NCBI GenBank assembly: GCA_036873135.1
Contig: JAPTYO010000018.1
Location: 4,526,001-4,590,000, forward strand
Length of the DNA stretch: 64,000 nucleotides
Reading direction: 5' to 3'
Origin: Clarkia xantiana subsp. parviflora
Lineage: Eukaryota; Streptophyta; Magnoliopsida; Myrtales; Onagraceae
A model generated the notes under the pieces. It was not told the DNA's origin, did not search any database, and worked only from the letters and a program-made list of their open reading frames with translations. Below are positions 1 to 9,157 of the stretch, piece by piece (the first letter of the stretch is position 1; the number at the start of each line of letters is the position of its first letter). The translations under genes were made by a program, and so were the position numbers.

Positions 1-241
1 GCAATGATATGGCCGAGGTTTCCCTTCCATAAAGACTTCCCTTCTATCAAGACTTCCTTTCCACATTCGACATATTTTATTAGGAGGATTTACGCTCCAA
101 CGACTAGTTTATAGACCGTACATCCGGTGTAATATTGTCATTATGACGTCGTAAATATCATAAACTCAAATAGAAATTATTTTATTCAAATATTACTCCA
201 AATCTAAAAATGTTATTGTCATATTACAAGCCTTCTAAATC

Positions 242-613
242 CTACGCAATCCAAGCAGTTTTTACGTGCTTTTCGAAAACTTCCTTGTGTAAGGGTTTAG
301 TCAATGGATCCGAAACCATATTTTCCAAATGAATGAATTCGACCGTGATGAGCTTGTGTTCTACCAAACACTTCACATAGTTGTATTTTATATCAATGTG
401 TTTTCTCCTACTATGGTACTTCAGATTCTTGACTTCCCCTATCGCAGCTTGACTGTAATAGTAAATGCGCAAAGGCTTACTCTCGTCATTGACGTCAAGC
501 AGGGCGGTCAAGAGTCTCTTTAGCCAGACAACCTCATGTGCATTCTTTGAGAGATCTACGAATTCGAATTCCATAGCAGATTGCGTGACACGTGATTTCT
601 TCTTGCTCATCAA
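242..613 (-). pseudogene. Copia RNase H fragment (copy 1)
   Basis: The 123-codon open stretch gives the C-terminal half of a copia RNase H: the segment around the catalytic Glu (SAMEFEFVDLSKNAHEVVWL), a block matching the usual 'DSQAAI' site, and the end block H-I-D-I-K-Y followed by 'PLTKPL'. In the 'DSQAAI' block the expected Asp is Tyr (YYSQAAI), so a catalytic position is lost. A frame break separates it from the RT fragment at higher coordinates. It matches 49,060-49,335 of copy 2. Confidence 0.8.
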
Positions 614-704
614 GATATGGTGGCATTAGCAAGGAGAAACACTCCTCCTGAGGTGGACTTACGATCATCTAGATCACCAACGTGGTCGGTGTCACTATAT
701 CCTC

Positions 705-1672
705 TCAATTATAGGTTACTTCCCTCATTATTTGTTTCACGACTCGTAAATGTTGATAACCGGGTTTCGACTGGAAACGCGGTACTAGTCCCATGGCGTA
801 ACCGATATCTGGACGGGTGCATTGCATCACGTACATCAGACTTCCTAACATACTGAGGTACTCTGCACTTTTCACCTGTTCACGCTCTACCAAGTTCTTT
901 GGGCCATCACGTTTAGACAGTGCACTCCTATATACAACTGGTGTCTCCACAGGTTTAGCATCGAAGAGACTGAACCTTCTCAATAATTTGTTTATATAGG
1001 CTTCCTGAGAAAGTCATAATCTATGAGCACCACGATCTCTAGCAGTCTTAATGCCTAAGATGTAAGTGGCCTCTCCCATGTCCTTCATCTTATATACAGA
1101 TGCTAACCAGGACTTTAACTTATTCAAATAACTCACATCGTTCGCGGCAATAAAGATGTCATCGACGTATAACGCCAATATGACATACTTTGACCTAGAA
1201 GTCTTAGTGTACACGCAGGATCCTCGTGGAACCCGCGGTAACATTGCCGGGACGATTGTTTAAGACCATAAGTTGACCTTTGGAGCTTACAAACTTGATG
1301 TTCGTTTCCAGGGGATGAGAAACCATCTGGTTGCTCCATGTAGATCTCTTCCTCCAAGTTTCTATGAAGGAAGACAGTCTTAACATCAACTCGAACTACG
1401 CTCCTACTAGGAACCTGGGCGTTACTGGAACCTTTTCCTACAACCTTTCTTGGACGACACCTTGTTCTCTTATTTCTACCCCCATGATGAATTCCATGGT
1501 CACTTGGACCAGGAACCAAGTTGGTTGTCCCACTCCCACTGTTGCCAGCAGGAAGTTGAGGAATTATAGGATTCTCATCCAACGGTTCAGCAACTGGATT
1601 ATCAGGTCCTACTTGATTTGCACCAGGAGCAACTATGATTTCTGCGGGTGGTTTAAGTCCTCCCATTCTCAT
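705..1672 (-). pseudogene. Copia reverse transcriptase remains (copy 1)
   Basis: Three overlapping minus-strand frames carry RT blocks. The first holds DVKTVFLH and EEEIYMEQPDGF, then YGLKQSSRQ. The second has LYVDDIFIAAND with the YVDD catalytic motif, followed by MKDMGEATYILGIK. The third carries the thumb/connection region (DAKPVETPV, MYVMQCTRPDIGYAMGLV). At least two frameshifts separate them. The first frame begins with a Pro/Gly-rich stretch that runs straight into DVKT, so the N-terminal fingers of RT have been deleted. Confidence 0.8.
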
Positions 1673-2115
1673 TCACAGCTGTTGCTCCCTCAATTCTCCC
1701 ACTCAAAGTAAGTGGGACCTGACCATCCTCGTCATGTTCAATTTTTTTAAGATTTCATTCGTGTTGATGTCACCAAGCTTAGGAAATTCATCATCAATAA
1801 ACGTAATGTCCCTGGACTCATGTTCGACCAACCACCATTTTCTTGAGCCGCCATAAACACGTATCCCTTAGAGTTTTCCGAGTATTTAATAAATATACTT
1901 TTCAATCCTCTAGGTCCCAACTTGTCGTATCGGCTGTCGTTCTGATGCGTGTATGCTGTACAACCCTAAGGTCGCAGCCTAGTAAGATCCACCTCTTTAC
2001 CAGTCCACAACACTTATGGTGTCGTGTTCACCGATTTTGTAGGTACACGGTTTACTACAAGAGTGGAAGTTAAGAACGCATCACCCTAAAAGGAGATCAG
2101 AAGTTGAACTTGCGA

Positions 2116-2185
2116 CATCATGGTTCTTACCATGTCCAAGAGTGTACGATTATGTCGCTCCGTCACACCGTTCTGTTTTGCGTAT
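2116..2185 (-). pseudogene. Copia integrase fragment (copy 1)
   Basis: Read on the minus strand, this short piece gives QNGVTERHNRTLLDMVRT, the copia integrase block that contains the last catalytic residue (Glu of the DDE triad). No upstream integrase core with the two Asp residues could be read between here and about 2,640, so the domain survives only as a remnant. Confidence 0.7.
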
Positions 2186-3365
2186 AAGGGATCATCGTTT
2201 GATGGACAATTCCCTTCAATTTCATAACTTATCAAACTCATTCGAGAGGTATTCACCACCTCTGCTAGTTCGTAAGGTTTTCACCGTACGTTCCAGTTGA
2301 TTCTCCACTAGATTGAAATAGCTCTTAGATCATTCAATGGCTTCAGATTTATAATTAATCGGATGAGTAATCCCATAACGGGCAGAGTTATCAATGAAAG
2401 TTATTTTGAGCTTTATAATTATACATCTTTCCATTAAATTTGTACTTAGAATCGATGTGCTCCTATTTTACGCAGAATCCATGCGCCGTGCGCGCCACAT
2501 AGGTTTTACCCTAAGTGTAATCTTTTCGTTTCCACAATTTAAGTCATCGGTTTCATACATGTTCGTCATTACGATATCAATCATAATTATGGAGTACTAA
2601 CAAATAAGGAATTTAAATCGTTCGATCTAGTTATGCAATCGATGAGTTAAAAATGATGATGGAATGTGTTGATCGTTTCTTTCATTCGACCTCTTTGACC
2701 TGACCGAAAATTTTGGTTTTAATCCCTATTACCGAATTTTGTTCGGATTGATCCCTTTGACCGGGTCGATGGATTGATAAGTAAATTGGACTTCAAATCG
2801 AATTTCATTCAATCTCAATGACAATCACTTTATTCAATAATCTGAAACACAAACAACCAAAGTCATCAATTCAAATGAACAATGAAAGATGAAACGACAA
2901 TAATAAGGTCTTGATCATAATGCAGCAACAATGAGAGAGAAGATAGTCGAGAACTCTGAGCCATGTCGAACACCACACCTGAAAAAATTCACGAGTGAAT
3001 CACATCAGATGATCGGTGTTTGAATAAAACGTTTTACAACTTTATATACATGAAAAATAAGGCGTACCTTAGACGCACTTTACCAACGGTGTCGTGATCC
3101 ACCAGATTTTCGGTTAGACCTTTAGTTGCTCGATTCTTTCAGCATCATGTGTATATGAGAGAAGTTGTCCTTCGACTCATGGGATTCATCTTAGATTGAG
3201 GTTTCTCTGTTGTAGCCACCTTCGAAAAGATCCACAATTGTCTTAATCGATTTGATCAGAAGTGTGAGTCCATTGTCGTCGGCGAACCACGAGAGAGGAA
3301 CCTTTTCATTACAAGATGAATCTTCTTCCATGCATCCCCTTCCTCATCAGGTTCACAATCGGCTT

Positions 3366-3700
3366 TTACACCCGCATCCATGCGGAGAATACCATCATAT
3401 TTAACCATGAGGTATTTAGCTGCAACGACCTTTCATTCGGCGAAACGAATGAGTAAGCACAACAAAGGTGTAATGCACTGATGTTCATGAACTGCTCCTT
3501 AATTTCAGTTGTCAGAGTTGAATAGATTAACCCTTCTGTAGTATGATCTTTGCGCAGCCTTTCATCGTCAAAGTGGTACGCAGTACCATATTCATCCGTT
3601 GGTGTCCTCTCCGCTTTCAGATTTATGCATTTGTCAACATCCGCAGCAGAAAGTAGTTTCAACACATACTCATTCCATTCATCATAATTAAATCCATCGA
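3366..3700 (-). pseudogene. Gag-like fragment of copia copy 1
   Basis: A minus-strand open stretch of about 100 codons followed, in another frame, by a segment with W-K-K-I-H and later W-F-A-D-D then L-I-K-S-I-K. The same W-F-A-D-D block occurs in copy 2 near 52,440, where it follows a gag-type 'QLWAALKLRF' block. I infer gag from that position and likeness; no zinc knuckle is visible. A possible intron (minus-strand GT at 3,067, AG at 2,978) lies just downstream and has a counterpart in copy 2 (52,238 to 52,151). Confidence 0.45.
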
Positions 3701-5152
3701 GATTGTGAAGAGTATAGATTACACTCTTTTAGCCATTGAAACTAACACATTTACAAACAATTGTGAAAATCAGAGTGACAGTTTAAAACATTTTGAAAAG
3801 AATTGCTTGCATCTGATATGAGATAGGAAGCGACAGACAATGATTCCTTATTCATCTAGCCTAACTGACCACCAGTAAACCAATAGAAGGGGACCGTGTA
3901 AAGAGTTCAAACTGCCGACGTCTCCTTTCTAGTTGATCAGTCTCTTTGAAAACTGTTTAATTGCTTTAAACGGAACGGGGAGTTTTTACATACACCCAAT
4001 TTTGGCTTTTCCAAGGCTCTTTTTAAAAAATTTCGAGGATTTCTCATGCAAGCATACATAATTCTACTACACTAGCAAATTATCGCACGGGACCATATCT
4101 CGAAACTATCACGCATACACATCATGCGTAGTCACTCCACATCAAACATGCATATTTGGCGACTGAATCTCGTTTTCAACAATTTTGGGGCTGACTTGCA
4201 ATTCATTCTTTCAAAATCACACGTACTTCTAGACATGGATCCTATCAAAATCACTCAGCATAACATGTCTATCATAGTGCGCAACTTATTAATTGAGAAC
4301 AGGGTTCTGCCCCCAAGCATACAATATCCTGCTAGCTTGACATGGTCAAGACTTAATTCTAACATGCATTCATATCAATATATATAAAAATTGCAATTCA
4401 GCCCAAAAAATAATTCAGTCCTGTTGGGTTACGATTATAGAAGACAGGCTAATGGATGGTCGGGAACATCTAAGTCGGGACTCCTAAAAGAGAGTCGACG
4501 ACTAATCATACTCGGAACGAAGGAATGAAGAAAAATGGTCGACACCAAACTTTGAGGATGTCGACGACTAAGGAAACTCTTGAAGAATGGCGACAAGCCC
4601 TCTCAGAGACTCCCCCTCTTAAGGCATGAGTCGAGATGGCAGCCAGGTACTATTGAGAAAACCCTTCATCTAAGGAATGGGGCCAGATGGAGACCTTCTT
4701 ACCACTGACTCTATGAAGAAACCCTTCCTCTTAAGGAATGGCCATGTGGAGATCCCTATAACTAAAATTAACACTTAGTTCAATTATAACTGACTCAACT
4801 TAACCAAACATTGTTAAACTAAACACGGACTCGATACTTAACTTCAACTCTAATCTTCTTCAACTTCATTGTATCAGCAACATTTCTTACTTTGTTAACA
4901 ACTCTAGTCTCCAACAACTCTCTATGTTGAACAACTCCCTATGTCAACAATTCTAGTCTTCGACGACTCCTCTTTGTCAGCAACACCTCTTTCTATGTCA
5001 GCATCTTCAGACTATGTGTCTACACATGTATCAACATCAGTTTATTGTCTTCTTTCTTATGCATTTCAAGTAATTCGAGTTCAATCGAATCCTTTCAATT
5101 TCTTGCTTCTATAGTCATGCATAATATACACTTACATTATGACTATGAGACG
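3701..5152. other. Gene-free AT-rich spacer with weak local repeats
   Basis: No coding sequence I can support. Around 4,640-4,760 a motif of the form 'aacccttc.tctaaggaatgg' occurs twice, and 4,850-5,030 is rich in 'caacaactc'-type simple sequence. The origin is unknown. Confidence 0.4.
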
Positions 5153-5161
5153 TTGTTCTTA

Positions 5162-5884
5162 GGGTTAAGAACACTATAGGGGCTTGAATGTTTGTCCATG
5201 TTGCCAAAAGGGGCCTGAATTGAAAAAAACGTATTATTAAGGGCCTGAATTTTGAGTTTTGTTGATAATCGAGTTTCCGTCCAAATTTGCTGTTAAATGT
5301 AACGGAAATACGTGAAATGACAAAATTACCCTTGTGCAATTATTATACAATTTATCAGTTTAATTAATGAAATGTGAAATGTCTAAAATACCCCTGCACA
5401 CTAATTATGCCCTAAGGCCACCACGGCCACCGACCACCACCCCAGCTCCGGCGACCAAAACCCTCCTCCGGCGACCCAAAAAAGCTCTGATCGGAGTTCC
5501 AGAGCTCCGATCAGAGCTCTGTGGCTCCGATCAGAGCTTTTTTGGGTCGCCGGAGATGGGTAGTGGTCGCCGGAGATGGGTGGTGGTCGCCGGAGCCAGG
5601 TGGTGGTGGTCGCCGGAGCTGTGGTGGCTTAAAGGGTATTTTCGTCTTTTTAGGTCAAATATGTGAGGACACACTCTGGTCAAAGGGCATTTTCGGGTTT
5701 TCAAATTATTTTTGGTTACATGCTTGGCATGTGACCACTTTCCGTCACTTTAACAGAAAAAATAGACGGAGACCTCACTTATACACAAAACTCAAAATTC
5801 AGGCTCTTAATAATACGTTTTTTCAATTCAGACCTTTTTTGACAACATGGACAAACATTCAGGCCCTTATTGTGTTCTTAACCC
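5162..5884. mobile_element. Mutator-like non-autonomous element (MITE 1)
   Basis: Terminal inverted repeats start GGGTTAAGAACAC and end GTGTTCTTAACCC, and the similarity extends inward for roughly 120 bases on each side (blocks with 'ttgaatgtttgtccatgtt' and its complement). The element is flanked by an exact 9-bp direct repeat TTGTTCTTA (5,153-5,161 and 5,885-5,893), the duplication length typical of the Mutator superfamily. No transposase is encoded. The centre is GC-rich, with a repeated 'ggtcgccggag' motif and a perfect palindrome, so the whole unit can fold back. Confidence 0.85.
5466..5555. repeat. 31-bp perfect inverted repeat inside MITE 1
   Basis: Arms at 5,466-5,496 and 5,525-5,555 are exact reverse complements of each other, separated by 28 bases that contain another 'ctccgatcagagctc' copy. 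It could form a GC-rich cruciform or an RNA hairpin. Confidence 0.9.
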
Positions 5885-5893
5885 TTGTTCTTA

Positions 5894-6472
5894 ATATCTA
5901 TGTTGCTATTCTTAGTGTATGGGTAAATGTTCTTCGTTTCGGGGCTGATTCCATTATTTCAAGCTAACATGTGCTTGATTTCTTATACATTTGTTGTTAA
6001 GATGCATCATACTACGTACTTGGATTTGAACAAACATGTGATCAAGCAAGTTGGATTGCTGAGATTTTGATTGAAATATTGATGTTCTTGGTTTTTTTTT
6101 TTGGAGCAACTTTGAAACTGAGCTGCAATTCTGGAATATTTTGATTGTTTGTGAACTGGAGATTTGATACAATACTGCGTATTGATGTTGAGATTACTTA
6201 ATTGAAGTTGACTTTAAAATTACTTGTGTCTGCATTAACTCGAAATAACATTAGTTTTTTTTTTCCCCTTAATATCTAAGTTAGTAGTGACAGACTTGTT
6301 TTGGGCGGCTGCAATGATGAATTTAAGATTTTCTTTATAGTGGATTGTTGACCACATGGAGCATTAGCATACCATTAAATGAATGATGACGAAGTCTTGA
6401 TGAAATCTAATTGAAATGATGAAAGATAATGCAACATGAAATTTGTGATAAAATAACGTAGTGAATGCAACA
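5894..6472. other. AT-rich spacer between two MITEs
   Basis: No gene, RNA gene or repeat is visible. Short open stretches here are explained by chance. Confidence 0.4.
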
Positions 6473-6481
6473 TATAATCTA

Positions 6482-7070
6482 GGGTTAAAGGTACTTTTCA
6501 TGCCACATGTTTGACCGAATTGACCGAATGTGGCTTTTAGTACTGGATGTTTAGTTATGTATACTTTTGGTATCAAACGTTTGAAAAAAAGTAGTTTTTT
6601 TTACATCCGTTAGTTGGCCGTTAGTTTTGGCCATTAAATGACATGTGCAATTTAGTTCAATTTAGTTCCTCAATTATATTCCTAACTTTTATTTTGTTTA
6701 ACTTAGTTATAACACTTCAAAATCAGACATAATTAAACCAATCGAATTCAATTGACATAGCCCCATTTGGGTTAAATTTACCCAATTTGGGATAGATCTC
6801 AATTGGGTTCGATTTTGAAGCTTTAGGACTAAATTAAACAAAATAAAGTTATGGATATATTTAAGGGACTAAATTGAACAAAATTAAAAGTTTAGAGTCG
6901 ATCACGTGACTTGCACATGTCATTTAACGGCCAAAACTAACGGCCAACTAACGGATGTACCAAAAGCCACTTTTTTTCAAACGTTTGGTACCAAAAGTAT
7001 ACAAAACTAAACAACCAGTACTAAAAGCCACATTCGGTTAAACATGTGGTATGAAAAGTACCATTAACCC
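6482..7070. mobile_element. Mutator-like non-autonomous element (MITE 2)
   Basis: It starts GGGTTAAAGGTACTTTTCAT and ends with the near-complement (ATGAAAAGTACCATTAACCC). Long imperfect inverted repeats include 'ccgttagttggccgttag' on the left and its complement on the right. It is flanked by the exact 9-bp duplication TATAATCTA (6,473-6,481 and 7,071-7,079). It has no coding capacity; the middle is AT-rich with 'aatttagtt' repeats. The termini resemble those of MITE 1 and MITE 3 (GGGTTAA). Confidence 0.87.
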
Positions 7071-7158
7071 TATAATCTATGGTGAATGTGATGAAGTTTA
7101 TTCAACAATAGTATCACTTAACTGTTGCTCCTGCTTTTATGAATGATGATTTATATTA

Positions 7159-7691
7159 GGGTTAATAACTAAAAAACTGTCCAAGGTTTACCCTATGTTA
7201 AAATTAGGTGTCTGAAGTTTGAAATGTTAAAATAAACTGTCCCAAGTTTCATTTTTGTTGAAATTTGGTGTCTTTGCGCGTCTTTTCATCTCCATTCAAT
7301 CATTTTCATCAACCCACCCACCCATTCATAATCCACCACTCTTTACTTTTCACAAAATCGTCAAATTTCACCAAAAAATTGAACATTAAAAAAAAAGTTT
7401 CTAAATGAGTGGCGTGGAGCCATTTTCCTCGGACAATATAGCAATATTTACTTGCGCGGATGTGGCCAACTTTTTAGGTGACGGTCCCGGCAAGATGACG
7501 AGAAGGGAGTGTGTATGGGAGCTCGAATTTGACAGATGGTTTCGTCGGAATTGACTTCTCTAAAGTAATCACACCGGGACACCACATTTTAACAAAATTG
7601 AAACCTTGGACACTACAGTTTAACATTTGAAACTTCAGACACCTAATTTTAACATAGGGTAAACCTTGGACAGTTTTTTAGTTATTAACCC
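7159..7691. mobile_element. Mutator-like non-autonomous element (MITE 3)
   Basis: Inverted ends of about 60 bases (GGGTTAATAACTAAAAAACT at the left, its complement at the right) flank the unit. The exact 9-bp target duplication TTTATATTA lies at 7,150-7,158 and 7,692-7,700. Between the arms, about 7,390-7,560 is unique sequence of higher GC content with no recognised protein, possibly captured DNA. The element is non-autonomous. Confidence 0.88.
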
Positions 7692-7700
7692 TTTATATTA

Positions 7701-7917
7701 TGCACGACATTGACGTTAATCTGCAAATCAATAGGAAACATGAAAATGAATAATTGTGCAGATTATGTTTGGTTGATCAAAGATCAAGTGACTTCGAGAT
7801 AGTTTTTTTGATGAGGATCTCCATGAAGCAGTAACAACTCAACCCTTTACATCAACAACATGTTAGTACTCATAGTGTATATTACTGGAGCAATGGACTC
7901 TAAAATAAGTTTGAGTG
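7701..7917. other. AT-rich spacer before gypsy element A
   Basis: Nothing recognisable. The last five bases (ATTGC, 7,918-7,922) are the left target-site duplication of element A. Confidence 0.5.
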
Positions 7918-8125
7918 ATTGCTGTTGGATCACGGTGGAACTCCGGTACGGACTTTGACGGCAATCCTAGCTCCTTTGCTCCACGCAATCCTGCAAGAGG
8001 GGATAGACCGGGCGGTGACCCAGAATCCCTCTCCGATGCTTAAATGAGTATCTCGTATGACTGGCAAATAATAAACTCAGAGTGTATTCAACTAAACGTA
8101 AGTCTTTCTGAGGTGATCTCCTGCC

Positions 8126-8135
8126 CTTTTATAGG
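8126..8135 (-). promoter_or_regulatory. LTR TATA box, element A 3' LTR
   Basis: The minus strand reads CCTATAAAAG. Its position is conserved in all four LTRs of A and B (8,126; 18,951; 23,649; 32,306), which supports it as the U3 core promoter. Confidence 0.7.
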
Positions 8136-8180
8136 CAAAGAGATGCCTCAGGTACCTGGCGAACCGTTAGGGGTGGTTAG

Positions 8181-8311
8181 CCCGTATCCCGCATATCTCG
8201 GACGTGATCTCGCGTATCTTAGCCATGCCCCGCGTATCTCGGCCACGCTCCGTGTATCTTAACCACGTACCGCGTATCTCGGCCACGCCCCGCATATCTT
8301 GGATTTATCTT
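8181..8311 (-). repeat. 18-bp tandem repeats in LTR U3
   Basis: About seven imperfect copies of an 18-bp unit (consensus 'cgcgtatctcggccacgc'), upstream of the TATA box in element orientation. Equivalent arrays lie in the other LTRs near 19,006-19,136, 23,700-23,850 and 32,360-32,510. The position suggests promoter-proximal enhancer-like repeats. Confidence 0.8.
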
Positions 8312-8998
8312 CTGATAACGAGTCCCGACTCCCGTCGGGGACTCCAGAGTTATCTCGTTGTGTCACCGCTCGGGGCCCCTCGTTATCGTGACAGAGCCAA
8401 TCATTCTCAGGGATTCATCATCGGGGCCTACTTAAAGGCTTCTTATCGGGAGCTTCCAGCTCCACTGTCGGAACCGACTCTGTCGGGACCTTGCCTCGTC
8501 GGGACTTCCTTCGTCGGGACCCTTCTCCTAGGTCATCTTGACCTTCATTTTGGGGCCTGGTGGGCCTGTTTTCCGTTTCCTCGCCGTTAAAGGGCCTGAC
8601 GGCTATAGTCGGACCCATCATTTGCCCCCAAGACATGAGGGACTTTTAGTTCGTCGTGTCTTTCAACTCCCGATCTTCCAATACTAAAGTCGGGGATCTT
8701 TTCCTTGGCTCAGTTATTCAGTTTATCAGTCTTCTCCTCTACGTTTCCTCAGGGTTTTGTAGATAACTGTTATATCCCAAGGGTCTCCTCGGTTTCCTAG
8801 TGCATTAAATGCAGTAGATAATGGAGTGACGTTTTCGACCCACGTGCCTGATTTTTCGCGCCTGTCCTTTTCTGAAAAGCGCTTTTCAGGCCGTTTCATC
8901 ATTACGCCCGTTGTCCTTCTGCACGTTTCATCTCAACGGTCTAGATTAAGACTCTTCGACGACTCGGATCGAAGTGTCCCTTCAACCGTCTTCTTCGA

Positions 8999-9007
8999 CT
9001 ATAAAAC
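8999..9007 (+). promoter_or_regulatory. Candidate TATA box of the antisense gene in A
   Basis: The plus-strand CTATAAAAC lies about 380 bases inside the 3' LTR boundary and about 155 bases before the proposed first ATG (9,158) of the antisense gene. This would let the gene be transcribed independently of the LTR, on the other strand. Element D has a comparable TATATAAA at 40,203. Inferred from motif and spacing only. Confidence 0.5.
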
Positions 9008-9157
9008 CCTAGCCATGGTCACAATTTAACTTTTACCGTCTTCGAATTCTCAAAAGCTCTCTGCGATTCCAAGCTCTGTGATTTCGAAGGTCTTTGGAGT
9101 TTTCCCGATCATCTTTCCGGCGACGTTTCGCTCATCTCCTTCAACCTCTACTTCACT

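Larger units (their letters stand above)
1..3700 (-). mobile_element. Degenerate Ty1/copia element, copy 1 (window-truncated)
   Basis: On the minus strand, pieces of gag, integrase, reverse transcriptase and RNase H occur in copia order, reading from high to low coordinates. The same layout recurs in copia copy 2 (47,250-52,663), and the two copies match in the RNase H region, in the RT region, in a proline/glycine-rich stretch before RT and in the gag-like part. Most of the integrase and the start of RT are missing or scrambled. The 3' LTR would lie left of base 1, and I could not find a 5' LTR on the right, so the right edge is approximate. It is a fossil; its copia lineage was not assigned. 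Confidence 0.75.
7923..8620 (-). repeat. 3' LTR of element A
   Basis: 698 bp, near-identical to 18,748-19,445. In element orientation it starts TGATGGGTCCGAC and ends GTGATCCAACA. On the inner side it abuts a polypurine tract (minus-strand CTTGGGGGCAAA). Confidence 0.95.

Noticed and set aside
5367..5967. Plus-strand frames rich in Trp and Gly in MITE 1
   Set aside because: They come from the 'ggtcgccggag' repeats of a fold-back element with no coding history.
8044..8590. Open frames across LTRs (also at 18,869, 23,695 and 32,352)
   Set aside because: They lie in LTR U3/R, arise from the 18-bp repeats and are explained by the LTR.
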